Shown piece by piece: positions 16,996-24,082 of a DNA stretch of 64,000 nt. The DNA lies in assembly GCA_963747005.1 (NCBI GenBank), contig CAVVDT010000008.1, forward strand, positions 310,001-374,000, in the 5' to 3' direction. Every line of letters starts with the position of its first letter. The first letter of the stretch is position 1. A program made the translations under genes and the position numbers. Under the pieces are notes generated by a model. The model was not told the DNA's origin. It did not search any database and saw nothing but the letters and a program-made list of their open reading frames with translations. Origin of the DNA: CAVVDT01 sp963747005 (lineage in GTDB: Bacteria; Pseudomonadota; Alphaproteobacteria; Rhizobiales; Aestuariivirgaceae).

Positions 16996-17763
16996 ATGAT
17001 GCAAGCTTCGTCCGCCGTCTTTGCCGCCAATGAACCCTTCGAAGTGATCGTCGAGCGGTCCCTTCCGGCGTTGGGCGACATCGATTTTGAGCATCATCTG
17101 GATCGACTGCCGGCTGGCGAGGCCGAACGTCTGCGTGGCTATGTCGATCGCCGCGGGGCCAGCGAATCGCTGCAGGGCCTGAGGCTGCTGCAGGCCTTTT
17201 GCCGCGACTGGCAACACAGCAGCGGCGTCGCTGGCGCCAGCATCGCCCGCGATTGCCGTGGCAAGCCCTATATTGCCGCCGGCGCTGGCCTGGCCCCCGC
17301 CGTCAATCTCTCGCACGGCGGCGGCTATGTGGTGCTGGCCGCTGCCCGCGACGGCGAGATGGGTGTGGATGTGGAGCCCTGCCGGACCCTGCGGCCGGCG
17401 CTTATGGCGGCCTGTATCGGGCCGCGCGAGCGGGCATGGATCGCCGCCGCGGCACACGAGCATGCCCGGCGCTTGCGGTTTGCGCGCATCTGGACGCTGA
17501 AAGAATCGCTGATGAAGGCCACCGGCGAAGGCCTGGCGATCGATCCGCTCGACATCGAATTCAGCTTCAGCCCCGCCCCTCGCCTGGTACGTTCGCCCTG
17601 CGGCCTGGACTGGCGGTTCCAGTGGTCCTGTCTCGACGGAACCACGCAATTGGCCATTTGCCACCGGCCCGCCCTTGGCGAGCCTCGCAGGTCACAATCC
17701 GTCGCCACTTTCGCCCGGCGGGTTGGTGAAAGGAGCGAAATCGCGCTTGCCGTCAAGCGTTGA
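16996..17763 (+). CDS. Sfp-type 4'-phosphopantetheinyl transferase
   Basis: The 255-residue protein has the Sfp-family motifs NLSHGGGYVVLA (about 99), GVDVEPC with metal ligands Asp125 and Glu127, and WTLKESLMKATGEGL with Glu170. It converts apo-ACP to holo-ACP using coenzyme A. The ACP gene directly upstream is the obvious substrate. The 3' end runs 72 bases into the convergent Nudix gene, and the last residues after the family core look dispensable. Codon 1 at 16996 is followed by a second Met. Confidence 0.9.
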   Translation: MMQASSAVFAANEPFEVIVERSLPALGDIDFEHHLDRLPAGEAERLRGYVDRRGASESLQGLRLLQAFCRDWQHSSGVAGASIARDCRGKPYIAAGAGLAPAVNLSHGGGYVVLAAARDGEMGVDVEPCRTLRPALMAACIGPRERAWIAAAAHEHARRLRFARIWTLKESLMKATGEGLAIDPLDIEFSFSPAPRLVRSPCGLDWRFQWSCLDGTTQLAICHRPALGEPRRSQSVATFARRVGERSEIALAVKR

Positions 17764-18252
17764 GAACTGGGTGATCGCCCAGTGCACCGACGGGAAGGCG
17801 AGGTCGTCCCAGGGAACCTTGTCGAGGTCGAAATGCGCTACCTCCAGGCTCTCGATGCCCGGCGCGATATGGGGACCGGCGAGGTGAGCGAGGAAGATAA
17901 GCTGCACCTGGGCGATGCGGGGGATGGAATAAGCGGCAAACAGCCGCTCGATCACGATGTCGGCTTCGGCTTCTTCGCGGGCTTCGCGCCGCGCGGCATC
18001 CTCTGCCGATTCGCCCAGTTCCATGAACCCTGCCGGCAGGGTCCAGAAGCCGGTGCGCGGCTCAATCGCCCGCCGGCACAGCAGAATGCGGCCGGCATCG
18101 ATTACCACCGATCCGGCTACAACTTTGGGGTTTTCGTAGCGGATAAAGCCGCATTCGGCGCAGACCTCGCGCTCGCGGTTATCGCCCGCCGGCACCTGGC
18201 GTACAAAGTTGCCCTTATTGTCCGCAGGCGTCATGTTGCTGGCTTCGCTCAA
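17692..18252 (-). CDS. Nudix hydrolase with zinc-ribbon-like N-terminus
   Basis: The 186-residue protein has CAECGFIRYENPKVV (about 32-46), a single CxxC of the type found before NudC-like Nudix domains, then a Nudix box beginning GFMELGES and continuing REAREEAEAD. The Gly that usually follows REUXEEX is Glu here, but the metal-binding Glu residues are kept. Nudix enzymes cleave nucleoside diphosphate derivatives, but the substrate is unknown. It converges on the phosphopantetheinyl transferase gene with a 72-base overlap. Confidence 0.82.
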   Translation of the reverse strand: MSEASNMTPADNKGNFVRQVPAGDNREREVCAECGFIRYENPKVVAGSVVIDAGRILLCRRAIEPRTGFWTLPAGFMELGESAEDAARREAREEAEADIVIERLFAAYSIPRIAQVQLIFLAHLAGPHIAPGIESLEVAHFDLDKVPWDDLAFPSVHWAITQFSTLDGKRDFAPFTNPPGESGDGL

Positions 18253-18513
18253 TTTGATGCATCTTGTTAAAGCATTGATTCAGTACGCCGCGACTGCGGC
18301 ATCGACAAGCGGCAACGGCTTCAGCATGGTGAACACTTGCGTAACGGCTTCGGCGCTGCACCACTTAAAATTCGCAACTGAACCGACGCAAACTTGATAT
18401 ACCGCGGGTAGCGGGTGAGGTGAGCGGGCTTCAGAAACGGGAAAGCTGATATTCGACTGTAATTCCGAACGATGAAGTCTCCTCCGGGTTGATGCGTAGT
18501 GAGGACCGGGGTG

Positions 18514-19017
18514 ATGACTAAAGAGGCGCAAGTCGGGGTGCTGGAAAAGTCGCCCTATTATTTGCTCAAGCGGGCAGCGCAGTTTGCTGCCGCGACCTAT
18601 GCGAGCCATGTGGGGCGTACCGGATTGACGGCACGTCAGTTTACCATATTGAAGGCGGTGGAGGCCAACGAGGGCGCCAGCCAGACGTCGCTCGTTCAGA
18701 TTACCGGCATCGATCGCTCGACGCTGGCCGATGTGGTGGCGCGGCTGATCGATCAGGGCTACCTGCACCGCCGCCGCCGCTCCGACGATGCCCGTGCCAA
18801 TACCGTGCGCCTGTCGGCTGCCGGCCGGCGCGCCGTCAGGACCAATTCACCCGGGGTCGAAGGCGTCGACAAGGAAATCCTCGCGGCCCTGCCGCGAACG
18901 CATCGCAAGTCGTTTCTCGAAGCCCTCGGCATTCTGGCGCTCAAGATGGATAGTCCCGACAAGGTTGCCGCCGCAGCGAAAATGCAACCCCGGCGGCGGC
19001 GCAAGCCGGCGTCGTAG
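18514..19017 (+). CDS. MarR-family transcriptional regulator
   Basis: The 167-residue protein has a winged helix-turn-helix: LTARQFTILKAV, TSLVQITGIDRSTLADVVARL (recognition helix) and the wing GYLHRRRRSDDARANTV. The C-terminus is basic (QPRRRRKP). ATG 18514 is preferred because GAGG lies ten bases upstream. A GTG at 18499 is in frame. The adjacent genes are a divergent Nudix hydrolase and convergent ccmG, so its target is not obvious. It may regulate itself through the AT-richer 18253-18513 spacer. Confidence 0.82.
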   Translation: MTKEAQVGVLEKSPYYLLKRAAQFAAATYASHVGRTGLTARQFTILKAVEANEGASQTSLVQITGIDRSTLADVVARLIDQGYLHRRRRSDDARANTVRLSAAGRRAVRTNSPGVEGVDKEILAALPRTHRKSFLEALGILALKMDSPDKVAAAAKMQPRRRRKPAS

Positions 19018-19068
19018 CCGAGGCCTCGGCGTGGGGATTGCCCAAGGTGCCTGCCTGATGCTCAACGT

Positions 19069-19686
19069 CTATTTGAGCGGCTCTTTGGCCTTGGCGAGTT
19101 CGGCCAGGAGCTTGTCCAGTGCGGCCTGGTTGGCGATGGGGCCGATCTGCTTGAAGCGGATGAAGCCCGAGCCGTCCACCACAAAGCTTTCGGGCACGCC
19201 ATAGACGCCCCAGTCGATGGCGGCGCGGCCGTTGGCATCGACGCCGACGGCCTTGAACGGGATCCCCAGCGTGCCGAGGAAGCGCAGGGCATTCTCAGGT
19301 GCGTCCTTGTAATTGATGCTGACCAGACGGACACCGTGCTTTTCAGCCATATCCATGAGAACCGGTTGCTCGTCGCGGCACGGCACGCACCACGACGCCC
19401 ACACATTGACCAGGGTGACCTTGCCCTGCCGGAGGTCGGCCGACGACAATCCCGGGACCGGGCCATCGGGACCGTTGAGCCCGGCAAGCGGCTTCAGATC
19501 GAATTCGGGGATCGGCCGACCGATGAGAGGGGACGGCACCTGCGAAGGATCGCCCCCGTCAAGCAGCTGATAGATGAACATTGCCGCCAACGACAGGAAC
19601 AGCACCAGCGGAATCAGCGCCAGCCAACTGCGCCGTCGACGCGGCGAAGGGGTCTCCTTGACGGGCATTGTCGCTTGTCCGGTCAT
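19069..19686 (-). CDS. ccmG: Thiol:disulfide interchange protein CcmG/DsbE
   Basis: The 205-residue protein has one N-terminal membrane anchor (about 21-40) and a periplasmic thioredoxin domain with WASWCVPC, Cys100 and Cys103. GVYGVPES contains the cis-Pro of the fold. CcmG reduces apocytochrome c or CcmH in system I cytochrome c maturation. Its start overlaps the ccmD stop by four bases and it ends the ccmABCDG run. ccmE, ccmF and ccmH are not in the window. Confidence 0.93.
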   Translation of the reverse strand: MTGQATMPVKETPSPRRRRSWLALIPLVLFLSLAAMFIYQLLDGGDPSQVPSPLIGRPIPEFDLKPLAGLNGPDGPVPGLSSADLRQGKVTLVNVWASWCVPCRDEQPVLMDMAEKHGVRLVSINYKDAPENALRFLGTLGIPFKAVGVDANGRAAIDWGVYGVPESFVVDGSGFIRFKQIGPIANQAALDKLLAELAKAKEPLK

Positions 19687-19865
19687 GCATCCTCCCGGGT
19701 TGTCGTTGCCCGCCGCCTCGGCGCCTCGCGCGCCTCCAGGCCGGCAAGCCGCTGGGCGGTACGGCGCGCCCGGCGCACATTAAGCCAGATAGTGAGGCCG
19801 AGCACCACGAATGTGAGGCCGTAGGCGGCGAACACGAAGCCGCTATGGGCAGCAGTCAGATCCAT
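19683..19865 (-). CDS. ccmD: Heme exporter protein CcmD
   Basis: The 60-residue protein has a single transmembrane helix (about 9-29, FVFAAYGLTFVVLGLTIWL) followed by a basic tail rich in Arg, the standard CcmD layout. CcmD is needed to release holo-CcmE from the CcmABC complex. Its position between ccmC and ccmG is diagnostic, since sequence conservation in this family is low. Confidence 0.88.
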   Translation of the reverse strand: MDLTAAHSGFVFAAYGLTFVVLGLTIWLNVRRARRTAQRLAGLEAREAPRRRATTTREDA

Positions 19866-19877
19866 CGATCCTCACAT

Positions 19878-20606
19878 TCAAGAGCCTTGCGCCTCGGCGA
19901 TTTCCATCTGCCGGATGCGTCGTGCCAGCACTTCGGTGCGCAAGGCCGAGAACTCGAGCGCGGCGAACAGCACCGTATAGCCCAGGCCCATCACCAGCAA
20001 CGGCCACAGGATGGTAGGATAGATGGTCGGCCCGCCCATGCGGAAGACGCTTTCGCCCTGGTGCAGCGAATGCCACCAGTCCACCGAGAACTTGATGATC
20101 GGCACATTGATGAAACCGACGATGGCGACGATACGGGCAATAGCGGCGGCGCGCGAGGGCTCCTCGATGGCCTGCCATACGGCGATATAGCCGAGATAGA
20201 GCAGGAACAGAACGAAGGTCGAGGTGAGACGGGCATCCCACACCCACCAGGTGCCCCACATGGGCTTACCCCACAAGGATCCGGTGGCCAGCGCCAGGAA
20301 GGCAAAGATCGCTCCGAAGGGGGCCGCTGCCTTGGCGGCCATGTCGGCGAGCGGATGGCGGAACACGATGGCGACGATGCTGCAGGCGGCCATGAAGGTA
20401 TAGGTCATCAGCGCCGTCCAGGCCGCCGGCACGTGGATGAACATGATCCGCACCGTTTCGCCCTGCTGGTAGTCGGGCGGGGCGACGACCAGGCCGAGAT
20501 AGAGCCCTGCGGCGATCAGCACGATGGACGAGCCTGTCAGCCACGGCTGTACCGCCTTCTGGAGGCTGAGGAAGCGGGTGGGATTGGCGTATTTCTCTAT
20601 CCGCAT
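19878..20606 (-). CDS. ccmC: Heme exporter/lyase subunit CcmC
   Basis: The 242-residue protein has six transmembrane helices and the tryptophan-rich heme-handling motif WGTWWVWDARLTS (about 117-129), with a conserved His in periplasmic loops before and after (FIHVPAAW and WWHSLHQG). CcmC loads heme onto CcmE. The start is set at 20606 (MRIEKYANP) because the longer frame enters ccmB. It lies 13 bases after ccmB. Confidence 0.93.
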   Translation of the reverse strand: MRIEKYANPTRFLSLQKAVQPWLTGSSIVLIAAGLYLGLVVAPPDYQQGETVRIMFIHVPAAWTALMTYTFMAACSIVAIVFRHPLADMAAKAAAPFGAIFAFLALATGSLWGKPMWGTWWVWDARLTSTFVLFLLYLGYIAVWQAIEEPSRAAAIARIVAIVGFINVPIIKFSVDWWHSLHQGESVFRMGGPTIYPTILWPLLVMGLGYTVLFAALEFSALRTEVLARRIRQMEIAEAQGS

Positions 20607-20619
20607 AACTGGTTCCGGT

Positions 20620-21285
20620 TCAATGCATGTAGGCCCTGAGGGCCGCGGCGGCGGCGAAAGGTACCGTGACCAGCGCCACCAGTGCAATCGCTGCCAGGAT
20701 CAACAGCGACGGCGTGGCGATATCAAGGCCGCCGACGCCGCTGGACGCAGCCACACCGAAGATCACCACCGGCACATAGAGCGGCAGGATGAGGAGCGAA
20801 ACCAGGAGGCCGCCGCGCCTGATCCCCACCGTCACCGCCGCCCCGAGGCTGGCCAGCAGCGACAGCGCCACCGATCCCAGCCCCATGGCCAGTACCAGGG
20901 GCAGGATCTGTGCCGGGTCGAGGTTGAGCAAAAACCCCAAAAGCGGCGCTGCGATGGCAAGCGGCAGACCGGTCGACAGCCAGTGGGCGAGACCCTTCAT
21001 GGTGACGACGATTTCCAGCGCTGCCGGCCCCATGGTCATCAGCTCCAGCGAACCGTCCTCAAAGTCGGCCTGAAAGATGCGGTCGGACGACAACAGCACC
21101 GACAACAGCAGGGCGATCCACAACGCACCGGGGGCGATGCGCTGCAACAGCGCCTGGTCGGGACCGATGCCGAGCGGCAACAGCACCATCACGGTGAGGA
21201 AAAAGCCAAGCGCCGTACCGGCACCGGTTCCCTGGCGCAGGGCGAGCAACAGATCGCGGCGTATCAGGGCGGCGAGCACGCTCAT
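20620..21285 (-). CDS. ccmB: Heme exporter permease CcmB
   Basis: The 221-residue protein has six hydrophobic helices and family landmarks LLLALRQG near the N-terminus, FQADFEDGSLELM at about 68, and GLAHWLSTGLPL at about 97. With CcmA it forms the ABC part of the CcmABCD complex. ATG 21285 overlaps the ccmA stop, so the two are probably translationally coupled. Confidence 0.93.
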   Translation of the reverse strand: MSVLAALIRRDLLLALRQGTGAGTALGFFLTVMVLLPLGIGPDQALLQRIAPGALWIALLLSVLLSSDRIFQADFEDGSLELMTMGPAALEIVVTMKGLAHWLSTGLPLAIAAPLLGFLLNLDPAQILPLVLAMGLGSVALSLLASLGAAVTVGIRRGGLLVSLLILPLYVPVVIFGVAASSGVGGLDIATPSLLILAAIALVALVTVPFAAAAALRAYMH

Positions 21286-21893
21286 GCCGCGACCCCGTCG
21301 TTTGCCCCGAGATCGAGCTCGGCGGCGGCCTCGACGCCGATCGCCACGTGGGTCGAGGCGATCACCAGGCCACCACGGGCGAGCTGGGCGGCAATGAGGT
21401 TCTCGAGGCGTTGAAGCGAGGCGGCATCGAGCCCGACACTCGGCTCGTCCAGCAGCCATATGGGCCGCGGCACCAGCGCCAGGCGCGACAGCGACAGGCG
21501 GCGGCGCTGCCCGGCCGACAGATAGGCCGCCGAGGTTGCGCGCAGGCGATCAAGGCCCAGCGCGGCAAGCGCCGCCTCGATGTCGCCACCGCCGAGAAAA
21601 CCGGCCCAGAAGGTGAGGTTTTCCTCCACCGTCAGCGCCGACTTCACCGCGTCCTGGTGCTGCACCAGGTGGCAATGCTGGCCGAGGGTGAGATCGGCAT
21701 GCCCGTCCTCCAGTCTGACCCGGCCGCCGGCCGGCTCGGCGAAGCCGGCGATGAGGCGCAGCAACGAGGTCTTGCCCGAGCCGTTGGGGCCCCTGAGCAG
21801 CAGCATCTGGCCGGCTTCGAGGCTGAAGCCGAGCCCGGAAAACACCGCCCGGCCGCCGCGTTCGCAACTCAGGTTTTCCGCCACCAGTTTCAT
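21282..21893 (-). CDS. ccmA: Heme exporter ATP-binding protein CcmA
   Basis: The 203-residue ABC ATPase has Walker A GPNGSGKT, signature LSAGQRRRLSLSRL, Walker B IWLLDEP and an H-loop STHVAIG. Its ATPase activity drives release of heme-loaded CcmE. The start at 21893 gives the usual MKLVAENLSC N-terminus. A decayed second copy of codons from about position 10 to 60 lies at 23816-23970 beside acnA, beyond the RTX gene. Confidence 0.93.
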   Translation of the reverse strand: MKLVAENLSCERGGRAVFSGLGFSLEAGQMLLLRGPNGSGKTSLLRLIAGFAEPAGGRVRLEDGHADLTLGQHCHLVQHQDAVKSALTVEENLTFWAGFLGGGDIEAALAALGLDRLRATSAAYLSAGQRRRLSLSRLALVPRPIWLLDEPSVGLDAASLQRLENLIAAQLARGGLVIASTHVAIGVEAAAELDLGANDGVAA

Positions 21894-22139
21894 GCGCACC
21901 CGCTTACAGCATCGAAGGCCCGGCGCAAAGGCGTTGCGGTCGACGAGGCACGGAGGCGGGTGCCTGTGAGGCTTGCAATTGGTCATGAGGCTGGGCCCTG
22001 TTTGCAGTCGTCCCAGCAAGATAGCCGCCAAATTCGCGTCCGCCGTCGGAATTGGTCATGTCTGTGAGCCTGACACCGGGATCTGGTGAAACGAAGAACG
22101 CGGCGGATATCCCGCCGCGCTTCCAAACGATCGGCGCCC

Positions 22140-23732
22140 TCAGAGCAAGAAATCCGAGACGGTGAAATCAGTCGCCGTGGCGTTGTCGACGACAATTTCC
22201 ATATCATTGGGGGCCGTGTTGATGAAGACGTGGATTTCGACCGTGGAATTGTGCTGGACCACGCGAATCTCGTTGGTGCCGTCAAAGGCCGCCGTACCCT
22301 TGAAGGTGAAAGTGCCGACGTCGGAAAGGTCGATCTTGTCAAGGCCGTGCTGAAAGTCGGTGATGACGTCGATGCCAGTTGCAGGAGGCCGAGAATCGGT
22401 CGGCCCTTCAAAGTGGAAAGTATCGGCACCGGCTCCTCCCGTCAGCGTATCCGATCCCAGCCCGCCGAACAGGAGGTCGTTGCCGTCACCGCCACTCAGG
22501 AAATCGTTGCCTGCGTCACCCTGAAGACTGTCGTCGCCGAAACCGCCGCGCAGGCTGTCGTAGCCGGCTCCGCCGATGAGGACATCGCTGCCGAGATTAC
22601 CCCTGATGTCGTCAGCGCCTGAACCGCCATCGATGACATCGCTGCCCGTGTTGCCGCTCAAGACGTCGTTGCCGCTATCACCGCTGATGCTGTCGTTGCC
22701 AACGCCGCCGAAGACGGTATCGTTGCCGTCGCCTCCACTCACGACATTGCTGCCGGCGACCGCATAGATCACGTCGTTGCCATCATCGCCGTGAATATCG
22801 TCGTCGCCACCGCCACCGCTTATGATGTCGTCGTCGGCACCGCCGTAAATCTCATCGTCGCCGCCGCCGCCGTTTATCGTGTCGTTGCCGACATCGCCGG
22901 AAATCTGGTCGTCTCCGCCGCCACCATCTATCGCGTCGTTGCCGGTACCGCCGAGAATCTGGTCGTCGCCACCACCGCCATCTATCGTGTCGTTGCCGGC
23001 ACCGCCATCGATGGCGTCGCCGCCGGCGTTGCCGTTCAAGACGTCACTGCCATTGTCACCGCTGAGGTCGTCGTTGCCGGCCCCGCCGAAGATGGTGTCG
23101 CCGCCTTTACCGCCACTCACGACGTTGTTGCCGGCAACCGCGTAGATCAGGTCGTTGCCATCATCGCCAAAAATCTGGTCGTCGCCACCGCCGCCGCTTA
23201 TGCTGTCGTCTGAGGCACCGGCGTGAATCTCGTCGTCACCACCGCCACCGCTTATCGTGTCCTTGCCATCGCCGCCGAAGATCTGGTCGTCTCCGGCGTC
23301 ACCATTGATCGTGTTTTCGCCGGCACCGCCGTTGAGAATATCGCTGCCGCCCCCACCATAAATCAAGTCGTTGCCCTGCTGTCCGGATATTTCGTCACTG
23401 CCGGTGCTGCCATCGAGCGTATCGTCTCCCCAGCCGCCCAGGATCTGATCGTCGCCCGTCTGCCCGAACAGGAGATCGCGCCCGCCTCCCCCGTTCACTA
23501 TATCGTCGCCTGACGATGCATATATCGCATCGTTGAAGTTACCGTTGCTGGTAATAATGTCATTTCCATTTAGGTGATATACAATTCTATCAGGTATATA
23601 TGCAGGATCCAGTCCCAAATAAAATGGATTATCACTCGGATCGAAATCCGTCACACTTTCAAACAGATTCATCGCCTGGTTGCTCGACGAGACCTCAAGT
23701 CCGAAATAGCTGTATGTGACGCTGATTGTCAT
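22140..23732 (-). CDS. RTX (hemolysin-type calcium-binding repeat) secreted protein
   Basis: The 530-residue protein is mostly glycine- and aspartate-rich nonapeptide repeats of the GGxGxDxUx type from about residue 70 to 430. These form calcium-stabilised parallel beta-rolls. The end contains GADTFHFEG, an ITDFQHGLDKIDLSD-like C-cap and a hydrophobic last residue set DFLL, matching uncleaved type I secretion signals. There is no N-terminal signal peptide and no recognisable enzymatic domain in the first 65 residues. The start is preceded by GATGAGG. No type I secretion ABC or HlyD gene is in the window. Function is unknown. Confidence 0.85.
   Translation of the reverse strand: MTISVTYSYFGLEVSSSNQAMNLFESVTDFDPSDNPFYLGLDPAYIPDRIVYHLNGNDIITSNGNFNDAIYASSGDDIVNGGGGRDLLFGQTGDDQILGGWGDDTLDGSTGSDEISGQQGNDLIYGGGGSDILNGGAGENTINGDAGDDQIFGGDGKDTISGGGGDDEIHAGASDDSISGGGGDDQIFGDDGNDLIYAVAGNNVVSGGKGGDTIFGGAGNDDLSGDNGSDVLNGNAGGDAIDGGAGNDTIDGGGGDDQILGGTGNDAIDGGGGDDQISGDVGNDTINGGGGDDEIYGGADDDIISGGGGDDDIHGDDGNDVIYAVAGSNVVSGGDGNDTVFGGVGNDSISGDSGNDVLSGNTGSDVIDGGSGADDIRGNLGSDVLIGGAGYDSLRGGFGDDSLQGDAGNDFLSGGDGNDLLFGGLGSDTLTGGAGADTFHFEGPTDSRPPATGIDVITDFQHGLDKIDLSDVGTFTFKGTAAFDGTNEIRVVQHNSTVEIHVFINTAPNDMEIVVDNATATDFTVSDFLL
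22430..23530 (-). repeat. Tandem RTX-coding repeat tract with a 378-bp higher-order period
   Basis: The nine-codon RTX units form a 27-bp periodic DNA tract. On top of that, a block containing IYAVAGNNVVSGG recurs as IYAVAGSNVVSGG exactly 126 residues (14 repeats) further on. In DNA GCCGGCGACCGCATAGATC begins at 22752 and its near-copy begins at 23130. The copies differ at scattered positions, so the duplication is not recent. Confidence 0.8.
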
Positions 23733-23815
23733 GGGTACACCTCATCAAGCGGGCAATCGCAAATTGCAGGTTTCTTCTAGTTCATTCAGACTAGCAACAA
23801 TCTTGGGGCCTGTGC

Positions 23816-23970
23816 CAGCCTGACCCGGCCGACGGCCGGCTCGGCGAAGCCGGCAGCGCGAGACGGGTGTGGGGTCTTGCCCGAGCCTTCGGGGTCCTCG
23901 GGCGGCAGCGTCCGGCCGCCATCGAGGCCAGGACCGGGCCCTGAGAACACCGCCCGGCCGCCGGCGCAAA
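23816..23970 (-). pseudogene. Decayed duplicate of the 5' part of ccmA
   Basis: This stretch aligns almost without gaps to ccmA positions 21711-21867 in the same orientation. Of the first 38 bases, 36 are identical, and the end again reads AACACCGCCCGGCCGCCG. On the minus strand it still encodes GGRAVFSG and a Walker A-like PEGSGKT before diverging. It has no ccmA start context and no downstream half, so it is a remnant. It lies between the RTX gene and acnA. The other bases of the 23733-24082 interval (350 bases in all) hold the RTX and acnA leaders and nothing else I can name. Confidence 0.8.
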
Positions 23971-24082
23971 GATATTGTGGAAGGGCGGCTTCTTCCAAAG
24001 CCGCACTGGTGTTACGTTGAAAGAACTTTTAGAAGTACCACCCGTTTCCACGCTGTTGCCCACGCTCAGGAGCCACGCACCC

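Noticed and set aside
18209..18397. 62-codon plus-strand frame overlapping the Nudix start and MarR leader
   Set aside because: It overlaps a well-supported gene, lacks a ribosome binding site and has no recognisable features.
22791..23513. Long plus-strand open frames opposite the RTX gene (repetitive Val/Ala-rich products)
   Set aside because: They are a product of the 27-bp periodic coding of the RTX repeats, which keeps several frames free of stops. They have no start context and no independent family features.
22430..23530. CRISPR-like regular repetition
   Set aside because: The 27-bp periodicity encodes RTX nonapeptides in frame with degenerate copies. There are no identical repeats with unique spacers.
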